From JADGQA01 sp964579855 (GTDB lineage: Bacteria > Bacteroidota > Ignavibacteria > UBA10030): a stretch of 6,713 bases of DNA. The position numbers were made by a program, and so were the translations under genes. The DNA is taken from positions 1 to 6,713 of the forward strand of contig CAZOIM010000204.1 in assembly GCA_964579855.1 (NCBI GenBank). The letters run 5' to 3'. The notes under the pieces are model-generated. The model saw nothing but the letters and a program-made list of their open reading frames with translations. It had not been told where the DNA came from and searched no databases. Shown piece after piece: positions 1-6,091 of this stretch. The stretch's first letter is position 1, and the number at the start of each line of letters is the position of its first letter.

Positions 1-47
1 AGTTTGCCAATCGGCAACTCGTCAAGAAAATGCTTCTCATGAAATGA
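1..47 (+). CDS. C-terminal end of an upstream T9SS cargo protein (5' partial)
   Basis: Reading from base 3, the window opens with 14 codons giving FANRQLVKKMLLMK and then TGA at 45-47. This closely resembles the end of T9SS type A sorting domains, whose last beta strand typically ends in KKMLLxK or KKMVLxK. The large gene downstream ends the same way (KKMVLLK). The seen facts are the open frame, the stop and the motif. That the missing part is a secreted or surface protein is inferred from the family. The domain that would show its role lies left of the window. Fourteen residues are little evidence, but the basic-Met-Leu-Leu-Met-Lys ending placed exactly before a stop codon is characteristic. 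The alternative is a chance match in a 3' tail. Confidence 0.7.
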   Translation, partial: FANRQLVKKMLLMK

Positions 48-84
48 CTTGAGATATGCGTCTTTGAGTCGAAAACTGAATCTT

Positions 85-104
85 CGCCGTACCGGGCGGC
101 GTTT
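85..104 (+). terminator. weak hairpin, possible terminator of the upstream gene
   Basis: CGCCG at 85-89 pairs with CGGCG at 97-101 around a 7-base loop, followed by only three T residues (102-104). It lies 38 bases after the stop of the upstream gene, a sensible place for a terminator. The stem is short and the T run poor, so it may be chance. The rest of the 48-226 gap shows no gene. A TATGTTTT at 144-151 is near the Bacteroidota -7 consensus TAnnTTTG, but it has no matching -33 TTG. Confidence 0.25.
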
Positions 105-214
105 GCGCGAATCCCAGAAACGAAGTGGCGATCAATGAACGACTATGTTTTAAAGTCAATCGTACAAAGCGAACGTCCTGGAAGCCACGACATACGCAGC
201 TGTTGGATCAAATC

Positions 215-220
215 GAGGAG
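215..220 (+). promoter_or_regulatory. ribosome binding site that fixes the start of the large gene
   Basis: GAGGAG lies six bases before ATG 227, an ideal Shine-Dalgarno spacing. It supports ATG 227 over the upstream in-frame GTG at 125. The GTG start would add 34 polar and basic residues in front of an otherwise normal signal peptide. Confidence 0.7.
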
Positions 221-226
221 AAGTTG

Positions 227-316
227 ATGAAGAGACCTGCCATTTCCCTTCACTGGCGCGTTGTCGCGTTGGCTGTCGGCCTGCTCTTTCACTTTGGCAG
301 CGACGTTGCCCGCGGT
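227..316 (+). other. Sec signal peptide of the large secreted protein
   Basis: Residues 1-30 have a basic start (MKR, with R11), a hydrophobic core around residues 12-23 and a small-residue cleavage region, A28-R-G30 before Q31. The following cysteine (C32) is not in a lipobox, because the residue before it is Gln. Signal peptidase I cleavage is therefore more likely than lipoprotein processing. This fits T9SS, whose cargo first crosses the inner membrane by Sec. Confidence 0.85.
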
Positions 317-3300
317 CAATGCGCGATCCTTGATCAAAGCGTAACGGCTCAAACCGTTCTCGATTACCACACTACGTGGACACAATCGTTCGTTGCCGGC
401 CTCACCGGCACCCTCACCAGTGTGGGAATCAATGTTTCATCCGGTGGTACCAGTTCGTCGACGCGATTTCGTCTGTATGCGGGTGAAGGAACCGGGGGAA
501 CTGTTCTCTACAGCTCAACAACGGTATTGCTGTCTTCCGGGTGGAAATATTTTGACGTTTCTAGTTCTGGAATTCACTCACAGGCGGGATCGACGTACAC
601 GATCGAGTTCTTCAACTCGTCCGGCACCACCGGACTGGTTTTCACTTATAACAGTGACCCTGCAAGGAAGATGAACGGGTCCACGCAGTTTGCGCTGAAT
701 TTTCAAACACAGGTGGAATTGTCGACCATTTCCCCGGGATCGCTATCGTTCGGATTGCTCCCTCTTGGGGCGAGCGTCACGGATACCGTGACCATACAAG
801 ACCCCGGATGCGCCAGTCTTGCGGTGACGTACATCGATGTCAGCAACAATCAATATTCTGTCAGTCCTGCAGCCAATACGCTCACGGGTGACATTCAAAA
901 ATATGCCGTAACATTCGCGCCGACCGTTTCAGGAATCCAAAACGGGACAATTTCCTTCGTCATCAACTCCATTATTGTCCTTACCGTGCAGGTGGCCGGC
1001 AGAGCAATTTCCGCGGAGCCGACACAGCAGGCGACACAACTTTCCTTTGCGAATGCCGGACCCAATTCCATCACTGTCCGATGGGCCAAAGGCAACGGGG
1101 AAAATCGAATCGTCCTGATGAGGTTTGGGAGCCCTGTCGACGGAGTTCCGACCGACCAGACAACCTATAGCGCAAATTCCGTCTTTGGCTCAGGCGCTGC
1201 CATCGGCAGCGGGAACTTTGCCGTTTACGCGGGGACAGACAGTTCGGTGACAGTGACCGGGCTGTATCCGGTAAACACGTATTACGTCTCCGTCTTTGAA
1301 TTTAACGGACAAGGAGGCGGCGAAAATTATCTCGTCACATCGCCCGCGAACGGCAGTCAAACTCTCCCTGCGGGATCTCCTTCGGTTTCCAGCGGCACCT
1401 TCATCTCCGGTACGGATTCAACAGCATCGATTCAGGCTGCAGTGACTACGAATGGAGCCAGAACGGCTGCACACGTTGCGTATGGGCTGACTTCAGCGTA
1501 TGGCAGCTCAACACCATCGGATACGATTGAAGACCCCATACCGATTATCGCATTCAACGGAACCAACCAGTACGCCGCCACTTCCGGATATTCAAGTTCA
1601 CTTGCGCTGACGACAGCCGGGACCGTGGAAGCATGGATCAGGCCTTTGACGACGGGTGATTACGAAGACGTTATCGGGGTCGGAGGTGCTGCGGGTAACG
1701 GCATTCAAATTCTTGTTACCTCCGGCGGGGCGGTGATGGTCAACGCACAACTTGGCAGCTGGATCAGCAGTACATCCAGCGGAGTGAATGTCCTCGATGG
1801 TTACTGGCATCACGTTGCCGCCGTCGTGAATGGCATATCGTTAAAATTGTACGTGGACGGTGTGCTGAGAGCCTCTACATCTGGATTCGATAATTTGAAT
1901 ACCGGCGATGCGCAGATTACCCTCGGCAAGCATCCATCCAATATTTACTATTACAAGGGATCGATGGGTGAAGTACGCGTGTGGAACGTCGCCCTGGTTC
2001 AGGATACCATCCTCGCGTGGATGGGTGGACCGATCACTTCGTCGCATCCAAATTTCAGCAACTTGAAATCATACTGGAGAATGGACGAACAATCCGGATC
2101 AACCCTGTATGATGCATCCGGCAACGGGAATTCCGGGACTCTTGCGAACGGTCCGACCTGGTCTACGACTCCGAAACCAGCCTCAACCCAGATCGCTACG
2201 ACCCTGACGGGCCTGCAACCTTCCACCACATATCATTTTGCCGTCGTAGCAACGAACAGCGCGGGCTCAAACACAGGAACTGATGCTCAATTTGCCACTC
2301 AAGCGGGCGAACCCTCGGTTCCTGCATCATCGTTCGCGGTTGCAGCACACACCATCAATACGTCCTCCCTTCAATGGACAATCGGAAGCGGAACAGGACG
2401 GCTCGTGCTGGCAAAAAAGGGAAGCGCTGTGGATGTCGTGCCCGTTGATGGTTTTTCCTACACAGCGAGTGCTGCGTTCGGTTCAGGTTCACAACTTGGG
2501 ACGGGAAATTTTGTTGTCTTTGCCGACACGGGAAGTTCCGTAACGGTCACTGGTTTGCTCGCTGGTAATCGATACTATTTCTCCATCTTTGAGTACGCGG
2601 GGGCCGGATCGCAATCCAATTATCTCACGACGAGTCCGGCAACGTGCAGCGACTCTGTGGGAGCGCCGTTGAAGCGACCCGGGTATGCGATGCGATTTGA
2701 CGGAATCGACGATTTCATCAAGATCGTTGACCCGACACCCCGAATCAATTATACAATAGAATTTTGGGTCAAACCGGCCGATGTGCGGTCTGAAGCATTC
2801 GTCTATCGATTGAGCCCGACTGCATCGAACAACGTGGGAACGAACCTTTCCGAAGAGGCATACATGGATTCCACCGGCCAGGCCCATCATTTTGCGACAA
2901 ATCTGAGCGGTAGTTTTACAGCAAATTCCACCGCGGGTAATCTTGTACCCGGCCAATGGTATCACATCGCGATTACCTTCAATGGAATTACCACGAATGT
3001 GTACGTCAACGGGATTGTTACTCCACTATCGAGCAGCGGCACTCAATGGCAGGGAGGGGGAGATTATTATATCGGTTTGAGAGACTCGCTCTTCGGTCAT
3101 CTGAACGACTATTTCTCAGGAGATATTGATGAACTGCGGTTCTGGAGTGTTGCCCGGGGACAAAACCAAATTCGAAGCTCCATGAATCAAACATTGACTG
3201 GAACCGAAAGTGGATTGCTTGGCTATTACCAGTTCGGCGAGGGTGCAGGAACAACTGCAGGCGACGCGATAAGAAGTCTGTCCGGAACAATGTCGAACTT

Positions 3301-4363
3301 CAATTTCAATTCCACAAGCGGGTGGGTACCATCGACCGCTCCGGTCGGTGCATCCGGCGCTTTCGATATTTCCCATGCCACGACGACTGCCGGCGTCGCC
3401 GGCGCACAGATTCATGTAGCAATAAGCTCAACGCCATCAACGACAAACAATCTCGGTTTGTATCAGTACGGCACCACGACCGATGTGATCACCGGCGAGA
3501 CTTTTCCTTCGGGAATCGACCACCGGTTCGATTGCGTGTGGGGCGTTGTGAAAAGGGGTACCGTGCAAGCTGCGATCGGATTGGATTTTTCATCCATGAG
3601 CGGATTGAGCGACCCCGCTGATGCAAGAGTCCTTCGCCGGTCCGACGCCGTAAGCCCATGGAGTGATGCGACGGCTGAATTTTCGCTTGACCCCAACGCG
3701 CGTACATTCTCAACGTCCAGTGATACGGTGTTCGGGGAATTCTCGATTGGTGTGGCGGCTGCCTCGTTACCCATACAACTGGCATCCTTCCGCGCGACCA
3801 CCACTCGATTGAATGTCGTTTTGGAATGGAAAACTATCTCCGAGGTTGATAATGCGCGGTTCGACGTCGAACGACGCAGTATAGCGGGAGCAGGAAGCGG
3901 CAATGTCAGGCAGGACTTGCCGTGGACCCGCTCGGGATCCATCGCGGGTGCAGGCACATCCACCGGACCGAAAGCTTATACGTTCACGGAAGACCATCTT
4001 TCCGCCTCAACCTATGAATACCGCCTGAAGCACATCGACCGCAATGGACAGTTCAAGTACTCGCAATCCATCACTGTAGAGGTCGGTGCTGCGCCGAGAG
4101 TCTTTGAGCTCGTGCAGAATTATCCGAATCCATTTAACCCCTCGACCACGATTGAATTCACTCTCCCTGCCGACGGCCGGGTCGTCCTGAAGGTATTTGA
4201 TATCGTGGGCCGCGAAGTGGCAACGTTGTTGGATGAAAACAGGAAGGCCGGGATCTACCAGCAGGCGGTGTTCGATGCCTCGCGATTTTCATCGGGCGTG
4301 TATTTTGCCAGACTCGAGTTTGGCGGAAAACAATTGCTAAAGAAAATGGTTTTGCTGAAGTGA
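227..4363 (+). CDS. Large secreted multidomain LamG/fibronectin-III protein with T9SS type A sorting domain
   Basis: A 1378-residue predicted surface or released protein. Residues 1-30 are a Sec signal peptide (KR start, hydrophobic VVALAVGLLFHF, likely cut ARG|Q). Rough domains after that: 32-165, unnamed beta-rich domain; 166-261, ASH/choice-of-anchor-D-like (SPGSLSFG, later VTFAPTVSG); 262-383, fibronectin-III-like module A1; 384-437 plus 651-693, two halves of another fibronectin-III-like fold around LamG 1 (439-650); 694-813, module A2; 818-1040, LamG 2 (AMRFDG, IEFWVKP, DELRFWSVARGQ); 1041-1178, beta-sandwich ending FGEFSIGV; 1179-1290, the LPIQLASF...LEWKT...FDVERR linker module; 1293-1378, T9SS sorting domain. 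The LamG domains suggest glycan or matrix binding. No catalytic domain is recognised, so enzyme activity is not claimed. Few cysteines are present. The frame is intact, with no frameshift. The exact ligand and role are unknown. Confidence 0.95.
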   Translation: MKRPAISLHWRVVALAVGLLFHFGSDVARGQCAILDQSVTAQTVLDYHTTWTQSFVAGLTGTLTSVGINVSSGGTSSSTRFRLYAGEGTGGTVLYSSTTVLLSSGWKYFDVSSSGIHSQAGSTYTIEFFNSSGTTGLVFTYNSDPARKMNGSTQFALNFQTQVELSTISPGSLSFGLLPLGASVTDTVTIQDPGCASLAVTYIDVSNNQYSVSPAANTLTGDIQKYAVTFAPTVSGIQNGTISFVINSIIVLTVQVAGRAISAEPTQQATQLSFANAGPNSITVRWAKGNGENRIVLMRFGSPVDGVPTDQTTYSANSVFGSGAAIGSGNFAVYAGTDSSVTVTGLYPVNTYYVSVFEFNGQGGGENYLVTSPANGSQTLPAGSPSVSSGTFISGTDSTASIQAAVTTNGARTAAHVAYGLTSAYGSSTPSDTIEDPIPIIAFNGTNQYAATSGYSSSLALTTAGTVEAWIRPLTTGDYEDVIGVGGAAGNGIQILVTSGGAVMVNAQLGSWISSTSSGVNVLDGYWHHVAAVVNGISLKLYVDGVLRASTSGFDNLNTGDAQITLGKHPSNIYYYKGSMGEVRVWNVALVQDTILAWMGGPITSSHPNFSNLKSYWRMDEQSGSTLYDASGNGNSGTLANGPTWSTTPKPASTQIATTLTGLQPSTTYHFAVVATNSAGSNTGTDAQFATQAGEPSVPASSFAVAAHTINTSSLQWTIGSGTGRLVLAKKGSAVDVVPVDGFSYTASAAFGSGSQLGTGNFVVFADTGSSVTVTGLLAGNRYYFSIFEYAGAGSQSNYLTTSPATCSDSVGAPLKRPGYAMRFDGIDDFIKIVDPTPRINYTIEFWVKPADVRSEAFVYRLSPTASNNVGTNLSEEAYMDSTGQAHHFATNLSGSFTANSTAGNLVPGQWYHIAITFNGITTNVYVNGIVTPLSSSGTQWQGGGDYYIGLRDSLFGHLNDYFSGDIDELRFWSVARGQNQIRSSMNQTLTGTESGLLGYYQFGEGAGTTAGDAIRSLSGTMSNFNFNSTSGWVPSTAPVGASGAFDISHATTTAGVAGAQIHVAISSTPSTTNNLGLYQYGTTTDVITGETFPSGIDHRFDCVWGVVKRGTVQAAIGLDFSSMSGLSDPADARVLRRSDAVSPWSDATAEFSLDPNARTFSTSSDTVFGEFSIGVAAASLPIQLASFRATTTRLNVVLEWKTISEVDNARFDVERRSIAGAGSGNVRQDLPWTRSGSIAGAGTSTGPKAYTFTEDHLSASTYEYRLKHIDRNGQFKYSQSITVEVGAAPRVFELVQNYPNPFNPSTTIEFTLPADGRVVLKVFDIVGREVATLLDENRKAGIYQQAVFDASRFSSGVYFARLEFGGKQLLKKMVLLK
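1010..1375 (+). repeat. Fibronectin-III-like module A, copy 1
   Basis: Residues about 262-383 contain RIVLMRFGSPVDGVP, then FGSGAAIGSGNFAVYAG, SVTVTGLYPVNTYYVSVFEF and NYLVTSPA. The same series of blocks recurs in copy 2 at 2306-2659. The type is common in secreted Bacteroidota and Ignavibacteriota proteins as a spacer-like beta-sandwich. The two copies are clearly related as protein but well diverged as DNA, so the duplication is old. Confidence 0.8.
1376..2305 (+). other. Fibronectin-III-like fold split by an inserted LamG domain
   Basis: The first half (residues about 384-437) has the opening strands of a fibronectin-like unit: SVSSGTFISGTDSTASIQA, TTNGARTAAHVAYGLTSAYG. The closing strands appear only after about 210 residues: TTLTGLQPSTTYHFAVVAT, NSAGSNTG, AQFATQ (651-693). 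In related unsplit modules these two parts are separated only by a short loop. Between them lies a complete LamG domain (439-650): IAFNGTNQYAAT, GTVEAWIRPL, GYWHHVAAVVNG, LYVDGV, GEVRVWNVAL and SYWRMDEQSGSTLYDASGNG. The blocks are seen directly. The nested fold is inferred from their order. Confidence 0.75.
2306..2659 (+). repeat. Fibronectin-III-like module A, copy 2
   Basis: Residues about 694-811 repeat the blocks of copy 1: RLVLAKKGSAVDVVPVDG, FGSGSQLGTGNFVVFAD, SVTVTGLLAGNRYYFSIFEY and NYLTTSPA. It sits directly before the second LamG domain, so a module-A-then-LamG order occurs twice in the protein, with the split unit present only the first time. Confidence 0.8.
2684..3346 (+). other. 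Second LamG (concanavalin-A-like) domain
   Basis: Residues about 820-1040 read AMRFDGIDDFIKI, YTIEFWVKP, GQWYHIAITFNG, VYVNGI, DIDELRFWSVARGQNQI and LGYYQFGEGAGTT. These are the usual ordered blocks of the LamG/pentraxin-like jelly roll of bacterial secreted proteins. Unlike LamG 1, it is not flanked by two halves of another fold. The ligand cannot be told from sequence; glycans are the commonest for the superfamily. Confidence 0.85.
4103..4360 (+). other. T9SS type A C-terminal sorting domain
   Basis: Residues about 1293-1378 begin FELVQNYPNPFNPSTTIEF, continue with KVFDIVGREVATLLDE, GIYQQAVFDASRFSSGVYFARL, and end KKMVLLK. All the conserved blocks of the family are present in order. This signal targets a Sec-exported protein to the type IX translocon in the outer membrane, and it is usually removed and replaced by a surface anchor in characterised systems. 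The translocon genes themselves are not in this window. Confidence 0.95.
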
Positions 4364-4447
4364 CGACCTTTCTTGTCGAAGGTGCTCGCGTAAACAGTCT
4401 GCCATAATTGTCCATTTCAACGAATGATCGCTTGATTTGGCACCTTT

Positions 4448-4486
4448 AAGATGCCGAAATACCCAAGCAATTCAAGATGCAGAAAT
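4448..4486 (+). repeat. imperfect 13-base direct repeat in the intergenic gap
   Basis: AAGATGCCGAAAT at 4448-4460 and AAGATGCAGAAAT at 4474-4486 differ at one base and start 26 bases apart. They lie in the 264-bp gap between the secreted-protein gene and the glycosyltransferase gene, just before the GC hairpin. The function is unknown. A paired protein-binding site and chance are both possible. Confidence 0.5.
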
Positions 4487-4487
4487 T

Positions 4488-4504
4488 CCAGCCCACCGGG
4501 CTGG
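4488..4504. other. GC-rich perfect hairpin between the two genes
   Basis: CCAGCCC at 4488-4494 pairs perfectly with GGGCTGG at 4498-4504 around a 3-base loop (ACC). It lies 124 bases after the stop of the secreted-protein gene and 123 bases before the glycosyltransferase start. No T run follows on the + strand, so it is not a standard intrinsic terminator. It may still stall transcription, protect an mRNA 3' end, or act as an RNA structure. The rest of the 4364-4627 gap shows no convincing gene. The short frames there lack domain-like sequence. Confidence 0.45.
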
Positions 4505-4627
4505 CTCCCGAAAACATCCCCTTCCTTCATTTTCAGGCCGCATCCATTGTGATTCTCGTCTGGGGAATAAGCCAATAGTTTTATACATTTCCAGCCGTAA
4601 CGACCCACTCGAGAAATCACCTTCGTA

Positions 4628-6091
4628 ATGAAATTCAGCAATTTAAGTCTATTTGTTCGAAATCTCAGGATGCAGCTCCTGCTCATCTTTGTCGCGAACG
4701 TGCTGTTCCTTGTACTCTTCAGATTGTTCCTCAAAGAGCCCATTGCAGACGCCGTCTTTCGAAATCATGATCCCCTGAACCGCCCATACTATCAAGCCAT
4801 TCTGGATAATCTGGAATTCGCCGGTTGCTTGTTCTCAGCCATCATATTGCTGGTGGTCGTGTTCTATGACCACATACGCAATCTCATTCACTACTATGCG
4901 GCAAGGGAAACACTGTTCCTCGGTCTCTGTCTGGCTCTTCTGGCTTCCGTTCAGGTTTGTCTGGTCGCCTTTGTTCAGACGGTGCCTATCTACGACAGCG
5001 TGGAATACATAAAACTGGGGAACAGACTTTTTACACAGCACGCCTACGTTAGCGATTCTGGAATGCCCACGGCCTTTTGGCCCGTAGGTTATCCTGCCTT
5101 TCTGGCCTTCCTGAGATTCTTTTCCGACAACAACATCCTTCTTGCCAAACTTGCGAACGTCATTATTTCCGCCGCGCTTGTCGTCGTAACATTTCGCGTG
5201 TTCAGGGAATGGTTGAGCCCCGAGGAACGCATCGTCTTTATCCTGGTAAGCGCATTCCTCCCGAACCTGATCTTCTCTTCAAACGTGCTGCTAACAGACT
5301 ACCCGTTTACGCTTCTTCTTTGGCTTTCGGTCTTGATCTATTTTCAAAAACCCCGGTCTCCGTTCTGGTTCGCTGTCATCGGACTTCTCCTTGGTCTGAT
5401 GAGCTACCTGAGACCTGTAGCATTGTTATTGCCCATCGTATTCCTGGTCTCACTTTGGAAGGATGCAGGGCTGCAACGTCATCGCTTATCTTTGATTATG
5501 GGCGGTCTGATATTCGTTGCCATCCTCACTCCTTGGACCATAAGGAATTATTCTGTTTTTGGTGGTTTTGTGCCCATGTCCACGAATGGGGGCTATAATT
5601 TTCTCATGGGAAACCGTACCGGTTCCTCGGGAGGTGAAGACCACTTATTCCCGCACGATTTTCAGGATCGAAATGAGGCAGCGGAAAGTTCAAAGGCGTT
5701 CGCTCTCGGAGTTGATGCAATTGTAGGTAATCCTATTGATGCGGTGAAGAGACTGCCGAAAAAACTTTACAATATGTATTATAGAAACGATTGCTCTATC
5801 ACATGGACACTGAAAAAGACTGACAATGCCTTGGATCCCCGATTCATCGGCGCATCGTTCTTTTTTGCGAATGCGGGTTCGTATCTTTTGATGTATTTGG
5901 GATTTTTTACGCTTTCGCTGTCAGCGAGCACTCCTAAACCAAAATCAACGAAGCGCTTGCTAGTAAGTCTTTACGCCTATTTTCTACTAATCACTCTGAT
6001 CTTTTTCGGTAATGAGCGATATTTGATCCCCATGATGCCAATCCATCAGTTTTTGTGCGCGAAATTCGTTTCGCTTAGAAAGGGCTCATGA
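4628..6091 (+). CDS. GT-C family integral membrane glycosyltransferase (ArnT/PMT-like, GT39/GT83 type)
   Basis: A 487-residue inner-membrane protein predicted to transfer a sugar from a polyprenyl-phosphate donor to a lipid, glycan or protein on the periplasmic side. The substrate cannot be told. Family marks: D123-S-V-E126-Y in the first large loop after a helix (catalytic acidic pair of GT-C enzymes), WPVGYPAFLAFLR (151-163), TDYPF (223-227), LRPVALLLP (261-269), LTPWTIRNYSVFGGFVPMST (300-319) with NGGYNFLMGN, and ERYLIPMMP (463-471). About 11-13 helices, including 15-35, 64-82, 96-117, 171-191, 201-219, 225-240, 287-305, 407-432 and 444-461. The ATG is the only good start: an in-frame TAA lies at 4598-4600. 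The Shine-Dalgarno is weak (GAGAAA, 4611-4616). The first 95 residues add two helices before the usual core. It is coupled to the next gene by an ATGA overlap. Confidence 0.9.
   Translation: MKFSNLSLFVRNLRMQLLLIFVANVLFLVLFRLFLKEPIADAVFRNHDPLNRPYYQAILDNLEFAGCLFSAIILLVVVFYDHIRNLIHYYAARETLFLGLCLALLASVQVCLVAFVQTVPIYDSVEYIKLGNRLFTQHAYVSDSGMPTAFWPVGYPAFLAFLRFFSDNNILLAKLANVIISAALVVVTFRVFREWLSPEERIVFILVSAFLPNLIFSSNVLLTDYPFTLLLWLSVLIYFQKPRSPFWFAVIGLLLGLMSYLRPVALLLPIVFLVSLWKDAGLQRHRLSLIMGGLIFVAILTPWTIRNYSVFGGFVPMSTNGGYNFLMGNRTGSSGGEDHLFPHDFQDRNEAAESSKAFALGVDAIVGNPIDAVKRLPKKLYNMYYRNDCSITWTLKKTDNALDPRFIGASFFFANAGSYLLMYLGFFTLSLSASTPKPKSTKRLLVSLYAYFLLITLIFFGNERYLIPMMPIHQFLCAKFVSLRKGS
6077..6084 (+). promoter_or_regulatory. 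ribosome binding site inside the end of the glycosyltransferase gene
   Basis: AGAAAGGG lies three bases before ATG 6088, within the last codons of the preceding gene. The spacing is short. It is consistent with translational coupling through the ATGA overlap at 6088-6091, where terminating ribosomes could restart. Confidence 0.5.

Noticed and set aside
207..228. ATCAA/TTGAT pairing that would enclose the ribosome binding site of the large gene
   Set aside because: The stem has five base pairs, only one of them G-C, with a 12-base loop. It is too weak to argue for a regulatory RNA structure.
2489..2965. 158-residue minus-strand frame inside the large gene
   Set aside because: It is antisense to module A2 and LamG 2 and has no recognisable domain. 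It is a shadow frame.
3389..3403. 15-base palindrome GCCGGCGTCGCCGGC
   Set aside because: It lies within coding sequence for Ala-Gly-Val-Ala-Gly-Ala. GC-rich Ala/Gly codons readily produce such symmetry.
3463..3963. 166-residue minus-strand frame inside the large gene
   Set aside because: It is the shadow of a strongly supported coding region whose own protein shows family motifs throughout this span.
4364..4383. Possible terminator right after the large gene (CGAC/GTCG or ACCTT/AAGGT pairing)
   Set aside because: The stems are only four or five base pairs, compete with each other, and no T run follows.
4582..4591. Promoter-like TATACATTTC before the glycosyltransferase gene
   Set aside because: It is close to TAnnTTTG (seven of eight from base 4584) and to a -10 box, but no -33 or -35 element lies at the right distance. 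It is too weak to annotate.
4437..4628. 63-residue plus-strand frame starting TTG in the gap
   Set aside because: It has a rare start codon, no Shine-Dalgarno, low-complexity basic sequence and no domain. It runs through the repeat and hairpin.
4417..4743. 108-residue minus-strand frame across the gap and the start of the glycosyltransferase gene
   Set aside because: It overlaps the glycosyltransferase N-terminus by 116 bases on the opposite strand, has no recognisable domain and no clear ribosome binding site. It is probably a chance open frame.
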